Source: Nematostella vectensis (Eukaryota; Cnidaria; Anthozoa; Actiniaria; Edwardsiidae). Taken from it: DNA of 64,000 bases. The first letter of the stretch is position 1. Each line of letters begins with the position of its first letter. Shown in pieces: positions 24,266 to 35,679 of the stretch. The notes under the pieces are model-generated. The model had not been told where the DNA came from and made no database searches. It was given only the letters and a program-made list of their open reading frames with translations. Location of the stretch: positions 12,349,040-12,413,039 of the forward strand of contig NC_064042.1 in the NCBI RefSeq assembly GCF_932526225.1, in the 5' to 3' direction. The translations under genes were made by a program, and so were the position numbers.

Positions 24266-25216
24266 ATGACGTCGGGCGGTGAAAGCCAGAACCAAGAAGC
24301 CGTCAGACCGAAGACCATCTCCACCACCATCGCTACATGGAACTTCCGGACCATGTACGAGACCGGGAAGACAGCGCAAGTGGCCGCAGAGATGATGAAG
24401 TTCAACCTCACCGTGCTAGGAATCAGCGAGTCAAGATGGACTGGTCCCGGGCAGAAGCGACTGACTTCCGGCGAGTTACTACTGTACTCGGGGCACGAGC
24501 AGGAAGATGCTGCACACATCCAGGGAGTGGCCCTGATGCTTTCAAAGTCAGCACAGAGAGCGCTTATCGGGTGGGAGGCGCACGGACCACGGATCATGAC
24601 AGCTTCTTTCTACACCAAGAAGAAGAGGATCAACATGGACATCATCCAGTGCTACGCCCCGACGAACGACAGTGAAGAGGAGGAGAAGGACAACTTTTAC
24701 AACAGACTGACGACCATAATCCAAGACAGACCAAAGAGAAACATCATAGTAATGGGCGACTTCAACTCCAAGATCGGCAGTGACAACCGAGGATACGAGG
24801 AGATCATGGGGCAGCAGGGGCTAGGCGAGATGAACGACAACGGGGAGAGGTTCGCCGACCTTTGCGCCGCAAGCAACCTGGTCATCGGAGGGAGTGTTTT
24901 TCACCACAGAAGGATACACAAGGCAACTTGGGTGTCACCAGACCTGTCCACGGAAAACCAGATAGACCACTTGTGCATCGGGAAGAAGTTTCGCCGCTCT
25001 CTTCAAAATGTACGCATCAAGCGAGGAGCAGACGTTGCTTCAGACCATCATCTTCTCGTCGCCCGGCTGAAGCTGAAGCTGAAGAAGAATTGGACAGGGG
25101 GGGTCCAGCCAACGCCAGCGCTACAACACCATCACGCTGAAAGACAGCAAGCAAGAAAAAAAAGAGTTCAAGGTAACTCTTTCCAACAAGTTTCAGGTAC
25201 TCGAAGAGCTGCTTGA
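24266..25216 (+). pseudogene. LINE apurinic endonuclease domain, frameshifted at its end
   Basis: Reads MTSGGESQNQEAVRPKTIST, then EEP-fold motifs in the correct order: TWNFRTM (Asn of motif I), ISESRW (catalytic Glu), YAPTND, GDFNSKIG (Asp/Asn), NQIDHLCI and DVASDHHLLVARL (terminal SDH). All key residues are present, so the nicking domain looks intact. Read-through in this frame after about 25099 gives nonsense, and the true frame continues from 25100 as a linker. Confidence 0.85.
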
Positions 25217-25850
25217 AGAGGAGACGATAGAAGAGAAGTGGCAGAAAGTGAAAGAAGCAGTGACCTTAACATGCCAAGAAGTACTGGGCCCCAAGTCGTA
25301 CACACACAGGAAATGGATATCAGCAGAGACACTACAGAAGATAGAAGAAAGAAAACAGAAGAAGGAAGTGGTGAACAACAGCAGAACAGCAGCAACGGAA
25401 GCGAAAGCACAAGAGGAATACACAGAAGCAAACAGAGTCGTCAAGCGAAGCATCAGAGCAGACAAGCGAAGCTACATAGAGACACTGGCAACAGAAGCAG
25501 AAGAAGCAGCTCACCAGGACAGCACCAAGGACCTGTATTCCATCATCAAGAAAATATCGGGCAAGTTTGCCAAGCCAGAGAGGCCAGTAAAGGACAAGAA
25601 TGGAGGAGTAATATCAGACGAAGAAGGACAGAAGAAGAGGTGGATCGAGCACTTCCAGGAGCTACTCAACAGGCCAGCTCCTGCAAACCCACCGGAGATA
25701 CCGCCAGCTGACAGTGACCTGCCAATCGAGTGCTGCGCACCCACGAAGGAAGAAATCTGCAGCGCCATCAAGCAATTGAAGAACGGCAAGCCTGCAGGAC
25801 CCGACAGCATCCCGGCAGAAGCGCTGAAGGCTGACGTCGAGTCTAGATAA
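25103..25850 (+). pseudogene. LINE linker region between endonuclease and RT
   Basis: Open in the frame of 25248. It contains TITLKDSKQEKKEFKV, long Lys/Glu-rich helices, then GKFAKPERPVKDKNGGVISD and the conserved AIKQLKNGKPAGPDSIPAE that precedes RT motif 1. Ends at a stop created at the deletion junction (25848-25850). Confidence 0.8.
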
Positions 25851-25855
25851 CGCTG

Positions 25856-27064
25856 TTGTCCATCCCAGGGAAGGCGTTTAACCGCATCCTGCTGAACAGA
25901 ATGAAAGACGCCGTGGACCCGCATCTCCGTGACCAACAAGCCGGCTTCCGAAAGGAGAGATCGTGCACGGACCAGATCGCAACCCTGCGCATCATTCTGG
26001 AGCAGTCCCTGCAGTGGAACTCGCCCCTCTGCGTCAACTTCATCGACTATGAGAAGGCGTTTGATAGCGTTGACAGGCAGACCCTCCGGAGACTACTGAG
26101 ACACTACGGAGTGTCAGAGAAAATAACCAACATCATCAGGAAGTCATATGAAGGAATGACCTGCATAGTAGTGCATGGCAGACAGCCTTTGAAATAATAA
26201 CCGGAGTGAGGCAAGGCTGCTTACTCTCGCCCTTCCTGTTCCTGCTGGCCATAGACTGGATCATGAAGACGTCAACAGACCAGAAACGAAACGGTATTCA
26301 GTATTCAGTGGACACTTTGGAAGCAGCTGGACGACCTCGACTTCGCCGATGACCTGGCTCTTCTCTCTCACACCCAGCAACAGATGCAGGAAAAGACCAA
26401 CATTGTTGCGGACAACGCAGCCAGGCTGGGCCTCAACATCAACAGAGGGAAGAGCAAGGTGTTCAAGACAAACGCATCCAACGAGACACCCATCACAGTC
26501 CAAGGCGAGGCGCTGGAAGAGGTGGACACCTTCACCTACCTCGGCAGCATCCTGGACAATCAGGGAGGAACGGATGCCGACATCAGAACCCGTATTGGTA
26601 AAGCCCGAGCAGCGTTCCATCAACTAAAGAACATCTGGGGATCCAGCGAGATCAGCATCACCACCAAGATCAGGCTCTTCAACACCATCATAAAGCCAAT
26701 ACTACTCTACGGAGCCGAGACCTGGAGAAACACCGTCACCACCATGAAGAAAATCCAGGTTTTCATCAACACCTGCCTGAGGAAGATCCTAAAGATCCGC
26801 TGGCCCGACAAGATCAGCAACGAGGAATTATGACAGCGTACAAAGCAGCAGCCTGTTGATCAAGACGTCCTTCACAGACGCTGGCGATGGATTGGCCACA
26901 CCCTTCGAAAGCCTGCAACCAACATCACAAGACAATCCCTCACTTGGAATCCCAAAGGAAAGAGGAAGAGAGGGAGGCCTCGTAACACCTGGCGCCGAGA
27001 TTTGGATGCAGACGCCAAGCATATGGGCAAGACGTGGGGACAGCTGGAGAGACTGGTTAGACAT
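25856..27064 (+). pseudogene. LINE reverse transcriptase, several frame breaks
   Basis: Segments in changing frames carry RT motifs: QAGFRKERSCTDQI, FIDYEKAFDSVDR (motif A Asp), GVRQGCLLSPFLF (motif B), LDFADDLALLSH (FADD, motif C), then TFTYLGSILDN, KPILLYGAETW and the C-terminal RWIGHTLRK...RGRPRNTWRR. The stops and shifts make it non-functional. Confidence 0.85.
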
Positions 27065-27069
27065 TTAAG

Positions 27070-28860
27070 CACATGAATTATTGCCCGTATAACCCATCGG
27101 GGAGATTTTCCTAAGCATCCGCTCAAGCGCCCCAAAAAATACTCGTAGCACAACAAGTTTAACTCCACATGTTTCCCATCGGAACCATTTTATCCCCAGC
27201 AACCGAGGGGTATAACACTCTTGGTTTAGAAATCTAAGAGTCGTGTCATTATTTAGCGGGTGGTAGTGGGGGGGGGCTATGATTTTTGCAAAAAAATATG
27301 CGAAAAAAAGGTCCTCCCATTGGACACGCCCCTCCCCCAGCCATAGGGTAAAAAAATAGGACCCCATACAAAAGCATCCCACACAAATGTGTGTGTGTGT
27401 GAATGGGTTTAGCCGTATTTATCACAGATCAGACGCTGTGGCATTGTATGTAATAAATAGAGTTATTGTATTGGAATTTGTAGCTTTTAAGAGACACGTT
27501 TTTTAAATAAATTCATTTGCTGGAAACCCTTTATTAAGCTTAGAATTGCATGTAAGTTCTTTAAGCTTTCCCTTAGTCCATTGCAGCAATCCCTTGGAGC
27601 TCATTTCGGAACTGCTCGCAATCGTTTCGTGTCCTGGGGTAAGTTTTAAGGGGTTTGAGGTGGGGGGGGGGGGGGGGGGGGTTAAGGTGTGCACCAGTGC
27701 CCTACCCCTTGCTCCGCCCCTGCAAAAAAATCGGATGTTGTCTATCATAACCTATCTTCTCCTCTTAACTTCCCTGCTTAGTGGCCCCATATCTGCTCTT
27801 TTTACGACTTCCTCAACAAATGTTGAGTATTTAAGTTGGAAAACGTCCAGCATTTTCTCCCTTAATCATCTTTCAGGTCTCACAAAACTGAGAGTACCGG
27901 TGCCTTATATACCGTCGTCTATGGATTTTTTTCAAGCTACATATTCTTGTTACTATAGCGCATACACCCCTTGCCTATTATATATTTTTAGGTCTTTTAC
28001 TCCAACAAAGACTACATATAAAGACCAACATCATTAACTTTTTATCCATATTCCTTTTGCACTTGTTTTCCTTGTATTCCTTTTGCACTTGTCTTTTGTA
28101 CAAATAACGGCCCACCCGAGTACGGCAAATCCTACAGGACCCACAATGCTGGACAAAACTGTTGTCGCCTTTTTTGATTTTCCACTGCATAGGGGTTTCA
28201 ATGTTACCCACTCCTCCTGCCCGCTTCTCCCCCCTCCCCCCAGTACAATGTTGTCCAATTCGGGGTGTAAATCTTAGGAATTCAGCACGGTTACATCCAA
28301 CATTAGAAAGGGGGAAGGGAGGTTTCACTGACATGATCATGCACTGATCATGCACTCTTGGTGACACTTGATGTTTTCCCGCTTTTTTTCCAAGCTTGTA
28401 CCACTTCGTGAAGGGGGCTTGTATAAAGTGGACCTTTCTGCTGTCTCCACTCATTATCGACATCGCGGCGCGTTATTTACAATATGCACCATCTTCGGAG
28501 GGGCTGTAGGCCATCCATGGGTATTCTTGAAGGTAGCGCCTCTGAATGCCTCGTTCACAACCGTGGATTTATCGGGTTGAAAAAACGGGCTGGGGGGCGC
28601 GGCGCGGGTTATTCCCGCTTGTACGAAACCCCCCAGTCCGGACGCGCCCGGCCTTCATACACAGTTGCCCCAGTTGTTTATGAACGTGAACCCCTATCTG
28701 CTTCCCCAGACGGTATACCCCAGGCCACGGAAAACGGGATGGGGGGCGCGGCAAGCCGAACGGCGGGAGCCAGTCGGGTTTCACTTTATCGGACAGTACC
28801 ATCTTACCATGTACATAACTGACAAACACTGAATATGCCTCACCATGTTGTATTATCATT
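27070..28860. other. Repeat-rich intergenic stretch
   Basis: Contains a poly(G) run of 20 (27662-27681) next to a C-rich block resembling the GGCGTAGCC MITE, and a GC-rich segment (28575-28780) with CGGGCTGGGGGGCGCGGC and, about 160 bp later, CGGGATGGGGGGCGCGGC, a short internal duplication. No supported gene. Confidence 0.4.
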
Positions 28861-28867
28861 ATAATAA

Positions 28868-29510
28868 TTCAAGACAAATACGAAATGTAACTTAAATTAA
28901 ATAGTATTTCTAAGTTACATTTAAGTGGGGCACTTATAGTCAGTATCATTTTTAAGTAGGAATAAGCTTTAATTTCATTATACTAGTTGGACTTAGAAAA
29001 AATGTTTTTGGTATTAGAATCGAGTAGTTTACTAAAAGTGGTTTGAGTTTCTAAACATCACATTTTTTAGGCAAATGTCAGGAGGCATTCGGGATTTTCT
29101 GTTTCCTTTAACCAAGTGTTTTGTACTTGTGGGATATAGAACAACGATGCTAAATTGTTATTCGCATTATCATAGGATAACTTAGCAAGGGCGTAGCCAG
29201 GGGGGGTGGCCCGCCCCACACCCCCCCTTCTAGCAGCCAGAAATGCGGTAAATGTAAAATACAGGAGAAAATTTCTTGAAAGGACCTTTTGGGCACCTCC
29301 CTGTTAAAAACCATGGCTACGCCGCTGCTTACTGGACGAAATAAGGAATTTAAATAAATTCAAGACAAATACGAAATGTAACTTAAATTAAATAGTATTT
29401 CTAAGTTACATTTAAGTGGGGCACTTATAGTCAGTAGCATTTTTAAGTAGAAATAAACTTAAATTTCATTATACTAGTTGGACTTGGTATTAGAATAGAG
29501 TAGTTTAGGG
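28868..29510. repeat. Tandem dimer of the interspersed repeat, inverted relative to 7.5-8.0 kb
   Basis: TTCAAGACAAATACGAAATG occurs near 28868 and again near 29358, a period of about 490 bp. The first monomer carries the MITE (29186-29330). The second stops near 29510. Both match 7493-7985 in reverse complement. Confidence 0.8.
29186..29330. mobile_element. GGCGTAGCC MITE, copy inside the repeat dimer
   Basis: Starts AAGGGCGTAGCCAGGGGG and ends CCATGGCTACGCCGCTGC, the reverse orientation of the copy at 7493, at the homologous place within the host repeat. The MITE insertion therefore predates spread of the host repeat. Confidence 0.7.
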
Positions 29511-29666
29511 ACGAGGTCAAAACAATTCTCCAAACTAGGGACCTGACCTTTAAAAAAAGGTGGATGGGTGGCGGGTGATACCCCCCCCCCTCCCCTCACA
29601 TGGTGACGAGGAATCATCCAAGCTAGGGACCCGGCTTTTAAAATAGGTTGCTAGTGGCGGGTGATA

Positions 29667-29697
29667 CCCCCCCCCCCCCCCCCCCACACACACACAC
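29667..29697. repeat. Poly(C)19 followed by (CA)n
   Basis: Simple repeat. A similar shorter C run lies at about 29580-29591 in a related GTGATACCCC context, so the two are a short duplication. Confidence 0.9.
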
Positions 29698-29840
29698 AGT
29701 TGTTGCAACATACACTTGATACACTGCCTATGCAAGCCAATCACAATCCGTATATTTGGGTCGCGACCGTTTCATGGTATATAGTATCCTTTTGCAGTAC
29801 TAGGTTTTGTAAGTCGTTGTGGCCTTTAGACTTCATGGAA

Positions 29841-31533
29841 ATACGCGACACGGCCCAAATTACAGATATTTCCAGCTGTGCTTCAAGACATCTACTGTAG
29901 ATTTTCTGTTAAGATTCCCAAAGGACTTCTAAAGCAAACACAAATAAAACAGCCTAACAGACATATGCAGTAGCAGACCACTCTGCGGCAACTCTTATCG
30001 GCAATAATATCGCTTTTGCATTGCCAGGCATAATCCGTGGTTTCCTGATAGCAAAAGCTTAATTTCTTTATATTTTACTGGGCTGGCGTTCGCAAGGCCC
30101 ACTTATATAGAATGATCTAGAGAAATTACCCTTCACTTTGTGACTGTATAATAATAGATTATCATATATCTACAGTGACTCAAGAAACTTGATTACGCAC
30201 TAAACTAGTCACATCCTATTTTCTAAAAGCCAATTGAAGAAATCTAAGGCCGCTCCTAGCCTCCTCCCTCTCTGCAGGCATCTCTAGGTCTAGGTGCTGG
30301 AAAATTCAAAACTTAACAAATAGAGAATCTAAGGGTATGGGCAAAGAAAGTAGCTGTTATCGTTACTTATTCTTTTTGAATGAACAATACTGACACAATT
30401 TCGATCCGAGATTGGTTCCCATATCGTTTCGTGATAACTGAAATTAATTGTTAGTTAGATAATGGAAAACCACAGTAGAAACAGTACATGATTTTCAACA
30501 TTATCTACATGTGCCTGGGAAGCCATTCAAGATTTCAGTACTGGGTTAATTCATTGTTACTGTTAACTCATCCATATTCAATAGGTGATTCGACCAATCG
30601 GATGCCCCTTTGTAGACACGTGAGTAGGCTTTTACATAGGCAAGTCCACACCGATATAACTGTGTAGTAAAATCCTTACGTGTCCGAATCAGTTTCTCTA
30701 AATCAATAACAAACAGCGCTATGCTGTTCTTTTGCCGGATCCTTATTTTCTCTTACTATTTGCCATTTCGTGTAATTTCTGATCGACTTTGGATTACACA
30801 GTCTTCCAAAGTATTTTTGGTCTTCAGTCTCTGGAGTTTGGCGGTATAAACTGCGACTTCGGAGGCATGTTTTTGTGAACTCAACAGCGCTCGAGGAATG
30901 CCTGAATTTATTTCATTTCAAAAAAATTTGTTTCATTGTCTACTCTGTGTCTACTGTAGTTATCTGGATTCCCAGGAACGCAACATGCATACTTTCGACT
31001 TTTCATCATCTAATCAATGAAGTACTATTTTATGCATTGAGTGCTCTTGAGTATATTTTTAATTCACTGATGGACAAGCTTTGTCTCCCTGATGAACATA
31101 GACTTTGTGTTTCCACCTCAATTGGTCAACGCGCCTATTGAAATTGGATGAGTTAATCGTAACAGTGAAACTGGACCACTGGACTTAGCACCGAATTCTT
31201 GAAATGCCTTCCCAGTCGCAAGTAACATTCGCATGACGAAATTTTATACCCGATAAAACACTGCTACTACTGCTCGTGTTTTAAATAGTACATAGATACT
31301 AAATGAAGGGAAAATTCTTGCTGAACATTCTATTTATTGTGTATGAGCCTTACAAACAATAGCCATCAGCGGAAAATAAAGAAAACCACGGATTATGCCT
31401 GGCAAAACTCAAAAGCGATAATTGCCGATAAGAGTTGCCGCAGAGTGGTAGCTGGGAAATCTTTACATAAAATCTACAGTAGATATCTTAAAGCGCAGCT
31501 GATAATATCTGTAATTTGGCCCGTGTCGCGTAT
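29841..31533. repeat. Long imperfect inverted repeat, fold-back like
   Basis: Left arm 29841-30600, right arm about 31120-31533 in reverse complement. Shared blocks include ATACGCGACACGG, ATCTACTGTAGATTTT, CTCTGCGGCAACTCTTATCG, CCAGGCATAATCCGTGGTTT, and TGTTACTGTTAACTCATCC against TGTTACGATTAACTCATCC. The left arm has about 345 extra bases. The centre (30601-31119) holds one ORF (30875-31141) with no recognised domain. The right arm also holds one copy of the palindromic minisatellite core (ATACCCGATAAAACA) near 31246. Confidence 0.75.
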
Positions 31534-31928
31534 TGTCCCGAAATAAAAATAATCATTTGAACCATGAGTCCCTGAACTTGCTCGCATCCTTTCAGTGAGC
31601 CAGGATCTTATTACAGCAAGTGTCCGATGTCAGCTAGGCTAGCCTCTGCTTTGGTAGAATACTATTCGCCTTCAGTATGGTTGATCATACTAATCAATGT
31701 CATTTTAACAGTTAATAAATGGGACAGTTTTCCGTGGAAAAGAGGTTTACCGCTCGGAACCAAGTATAATAGAGAATTAGACCTTATGTGATTATAGATA
31801 ATAAAGCGCTTTTGACCTTTCAAACGACGCGCTATTTAACCGCCGCCGCCTGGTAAATAAGTAACACGACCCGAGCGGTGAGATTTTTTTCTTCCCCATT
31901 ATATAAAAAATAAAAGACAATTTACTAG

Positions 31929-32067
31929 GGACAGTGATGATGAATCCCACCTTATCAAAACAAATCCAACCACCAACGTCCTCAGCTGGGACTGCTTTGG
32001 ACTTGTCATCACAAGGGAAATGTACACAAAATTCCTGAATGGCGTTTTTCGCACGTATTTCTTTTGA
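31929..32067 (+). pseudogene. Possible exon with BED-finger-like start
   Basis: After acceptor tttactag, the frame reads DSDDESHLIKTNPTTNVLSW and then DCFGLVITREMYTKFLNGVF to TGA. The NVLSWDCFG part resembles the start of a BED zinc finger (SxVWxyF), but no CxxC follows. The central 75 bp is repeated at 35011-35085 next to the gap. Confidence 0.3.
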
Positions 32068-32445
32068 GGGGATTCCGACCTACCGTTTCAACTTGTAGCT
32101 TAATTAACTTTTTATTTGATCAGCAAGAAATCCCGAAACTCTGAAAAATAGTAATTTCCGACTAAATTCACTGAAGAGCTGGCAGGCTTGCTATAGTGGT
32201 AATACATTTGTTTATTACACTTGAACAAGCTTTAATTCGTGACTCTACGTTTTACAATAACCACACAAAGTAGACTGACAAAGTAGTATGAAACTTAAGC
32301 GCCTGTTTCAGCTGGAACGGAAATATAGCAGCCAATCACGTATGATCGGTGTTTATACCTGAGCGGAACCATCTCTTCTAGGCACGTCTTTCGATCATAG
32401 TTAGCTACAGGCGCTGTTTTCAAACTTACATTCTGAGCTACATTA

Positions 32446-34147
32446 ATGCCATTCCTGATGGATCCTACTAGTGAAACGTTAAGAAGAATCGTCTTTAATT
32501 CACCTTTAGATGCAATATCGTGGCTACAAACGGAGAGACTCCTTGCTAGAGAAACGTCGTGCGCTCATCACGACCCGCCTATTCCAATGAGACTAACAGA
32601 GTGTCCAGACCGTTCCGACGGCTACAAGTGGTAAGCACACAGACATTAAATCTAAAACAGCAGAAATAGAAATTAAGACTTTATTATAGGAATTATGATT
32701 TTTAAGTGACATATGAATACCAGTTGCGAATCCTCCATGAATGTACATTTTGATTTGCTGGCTAAAGCATTATTAAGCCATAAACTAATATCATGTGATA
32801 CAATACTATGAAAGAAGGCAAATAACGCCGCCATGGCGAGCCACTGGAATAATCCATTTCCATCGGCTAAATCAGGCGAAGTAACCAAGCAATCAAAATA
32901 CCTCTATAACATATCAGACTACATTCGTTGGTTGTTATTTGAAGTTTACTTGCAAATGATAAGCAATATCAAAGAAGTGGGAACTGCAATAAGGGAATAT
33001 TGTCCCCATTAACCACTTACTGTGGCCTATGCTGTGACAAACATACACCAGTCACTAGATCATGTTATGCTTTGAAAACTTATTTCAACATACAATATCA
33101 TATCCTTTGTGATTATATGTTATCTTGCACCCTTCAAGGCGATGCCCAACTTGCCACAGAAGAACCTCTGTGAGGATGGGATCCTTCTTTGGGGAATTCC
33201 CAAGGATACGCCTTGCTACTATGGTAGAGGCGATTCACCACTGGGCGAAAAAAATAAAGCAGAAGACATCTGCAGAGATGCTTGGAATAAGCGAGCGAGT
33301 TGTAGGGAAGATATCGTCACGTCTGAGGGATATCTGCGCCGAGGACTTAAGACGACGCCCTGTTATTCCTTTTGGTGGGCCAGGCATCATTTGCGAGATT
33401 GATGAGAGCTTATTCAACCACAAAGCAAAGGTAAAGCTCAAGGAAGCTCAATTCCACCAATATGTATGTTCAAGCAACAAAAAGGTGTGGGCCTCCCCAC
33501 TTTACTGAGCGGATTTATATATCAACGTTTTTTTTAACCAACGGGTTTCAGGCGGTACATAAGCAACCGACAACAAATTTGTTGAACAGTTTAAGGTTTT
33601 ATTTGATTAAATATTTAGATATTGATAAATGAAGTCACTTTGCTTCCAATTACTATAACACAGAACTGGAACTGTCTATCTATGATTACAGTACAACCGC
33701 GGGAGACGACCGGCAGATGCCAATTGGGTGTTCGGAGTACTCTCCACAGAACATTTCCCTTCAAGAGGCTACTTCCGGGTGGTACAGAGAAGGGATGCAG
33801 CGACACTCTTGCCAATCATCGAACAGGCGCTGCTGCCTGGCTCGACTGTACACACGGATGACTGGGCAGCATACCGTCAACTACAGGCCCGATTGCCAAA
33901 TGTGGTAGCGGACCACGGGGTTGTTGTACACCGGTATAATTTTGTCGACCCAATTACCGGTGTACACACCCAACACGTGGAGTCTGCATGGAACCGCCTC
34001 AAAAGTGTTATCAAAGAGCGGCGGGGTGTGAGGCGGGTAGACTTGCAGAGTTTCCTGGACGAGCAGTGCTGGAGAGACTGGCGCACCTCCAACAGGAGAA
34101 TATTCTATCCTCTTCTAAGCGTTTTGCGTTTACATTTTCCTCTCTAA
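32446..34147 (+). CDS. Merlin / ISXO2-like (IS1595 superfamily) DDE transposase, three exons
   Basis: Exons 32446-32630, 33139-33430 and 33692-34147, all GT-AG, phases closing to 310 aa plus TAA. The N-terminus carries a zinc ribbon split by intron 1 ([16 protein letters not shown]-x4-H...MRLTECPD...[22 protein letters not shown]). Then a helix-turn-helix-like segment ([20 protein letters not shown]) and the catalytic core: [19 protein letters not shown] (first Asp), joined by intron 2 splicing to [24 protein letters not shown] (second Asp); [17 protein letters not shown] (catalytic Glu and following Lys). All catalytic and zinc residues are present and no stop interrupts it, so it is either a young transposon or a host-maintained copy. 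I could not find convincing terminal inverted repeats. The start could also be Met at codon 5. Confidence 0.85.
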
Positions 34148-34426
34148 TAACTAATAAACATTTCAAGAACGAATCATCTACAATAAAGTATTGAAGCTTA
34201 AAGTATTTTGTTTTATATATAAGCTTACAATTTGCCATTGTTTGCTCCTGTCGAGGAGCGCCTTTGCCCTATACAGCATAGCCAATGGAAAGAAAACCAG
34301 GAAAACCACGCCGTTAGATGAAAACTTGGCTACAATGAGCCCCTGGCAAGGGTGACATCTCGGGCTTGGTCCCGATAATACCACATCTTGTGGGGGGACC
34401 AAGATGCCCTCATTTAACCTCTCGAA

Positions 34427-34812
34427 CTAAAATAATACAGCCACAGCGTCCTCCGTAGAAATATCACGCGACGAATTATAAAAGAAGCCATTCAATGCCT
34501 TATCTTCATTCAGAATTTTCTCTCTTTTGACAAACGAGTCAATCTTCCGTTTACAGGTTTTGCATATTCTTCTGGGAATAGCTGATCTGAGTTTACCAAA
34601 AATTTTTGTAGCATTTTCTTCGAATCCAACTGTGCGATATTTACATTGAAGAAACTCGCCTGCCCAGATGTCTTGAAATTAATCCCACAAACAAGACAAA
34701 ACTCGTCTTTGCTGCGTTTGTTGTTCAATCTTTTTAGTGACGTTTTAGGTGATTGAAATTGAACAGTTGTTTCCTTTTTTCGAAGAGGAGAACTAACCGG
34801 AGTTTGATTCAT
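34427..34812 (-). pseudogene. Two-CxxC zinc-binding (ZAD-like) ORF with a single-base frameshift
   Basis: From ATG at 34810-34812 the frame gives MNQTPVSSPLRKKETTVQFQ, a basic stretch, then FCLVCGINFKTSGQASFFNV. Near 34565-34572 the sequence shifts to another frame that supplies the second pair, ICKTCKRKIDSFVKREK, and runs to TAG at 34427. C-x2-C...C-x2-C at this spacing followed by RKI and a helix resembles ZAD-type domains. One missing A in GAAGAATATG explains the shift. Either an assembly error or a recent pseudogene. An overlapping alternative frame is also partly open. Confidence 0.5.
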
Positions 34813-34909
34813 GATTTCCGACTAAACCCATGCAAACATATTAGCATATTGACAGCTTTCGCGCGATGGTACGGGTTTTGGCACATCGGTCGCTTATTAA
34901 CGCTCACGA

Positions 34910-35085
34910 ATGCGAAACAGAAACAGTTTAGACCCATGGCAGAGGTATCTTTTCCTCGCGAACTCCAGCCCAGCGAAATACAGAGAAAAGAGGCCTCTGT
35001 TAGCAGGGAAGATGGATCCCACCTTATCAAAACAAATCCAACCACCAACGTCCTCAGCTGGGACTGCTTTGGACTTGTCATCACA
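34910..35085 (+). other. Possible coding exon truncated by the assembly gap
   Basis: Two plus frames are open into the gap. One reads REDGSHLIKTNPTTNVLSWD then CFGLVIT, like a BED-finger start. The other reads MDPTLSKQIQPPTSSAGTAL. Which one is used cannot be decided because the rest is N. Confidence 0.3.
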
Positions 35086-35285
35086 NNNNNNNNNNNNNNN
35101 NNNNNNNNNNNNNNNNNNNNNNNNNNNNNNNNNNNNNNNNNNNNNNNNNNNNNNNNNNNNNNNNNNNNNNNNNNNNNNNNNNNNNNNNNNNNNNNNNNNN
35201 NNNNNNNNNNNNNNNNNNNNNNNNNNNNNNNNNNNNNNNNNNNNNNNNNNNNNNNNNNNNNNNNNNNNNNNNNNNNNNNNNNNNN
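35086..35285. other. Assembly gap of exactly 200 N
   Basis: A fixed-length run of N. Sequence character changes across it from AT-rich host-like to GC-rich Polinton-like. The 75 bp repeat ends at its left edge, which suggests a contig-end artefact, and the true distance is unknown. Confidence 1.
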
Positions 35286-35492
35286 GGTCGCTGGCACGGC
35301 GTAGAGCAACTTTTGCGCGAGGGTCAGAGACCTAGGGAAACCGGGTTTTGCGCGTTTGACTTGTTCGGCTATAGCGTGTTTGATATGTTCGGCTATAGAG
35401 GCTCCCGCCGCAGTTGCCGCCTTCTTCGTCTCTTCCACCTCCCTTCGGGAAGTCGCCTCCTCGTTCAGCATCCGCCAGCCTTTCCAATCCAT
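35286..35492 (-). CDS. Partial hypothetical protein cut by the gap
   Basis: From ATG at 35490-35492 reading toward the gap: MDWKGWRMLNEEATSRREVE, then an Ala/Lys/Glu-rich helix ending with FPRSLTLAQKLLYAVPAT. GC-rich like the Polinton-type genes to its right and in divergent orientation to them. Family not recognised. Plus-strand ORFs over the same bases are probably shadows. Confidence 0.35.
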
Positions 35493-35679
35493 GCTCAGCC
35501 CTATTAAACACGAAGGCGGGCTATGTTCAACACAATGGTAATCCTACATACTGTGTTCACCGAAGGCGAACAGACGCTCTTCTTCGAGCGGCCGATAAGG
35601 CGCCCACGCTTCGTGGCGCTTCGGCAGTGCTCGCTGTTTAACAGCTAGTATAATCTCGAGCGGGAGCATCAGATAACGA

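Larger units (their letters stand above)
31939..35085. repeat. 75 bp direct repeats flanking the transposase gene
   Basis: 31939-32013 and 35011-35085 are identical except for one base (GATGAATCCC versus GATGGATCCC). The second copy ends exactly where the N gap begins. Confidence 0.9.

Noticed and set aside
35356-35641. Plus-strand ORFs to the right of the gap
   Set aside because: Ser/Arg-rich translations look like shadows of the minus-strand Ala/Glu/Lys-rich frame in GC-rich DNA.
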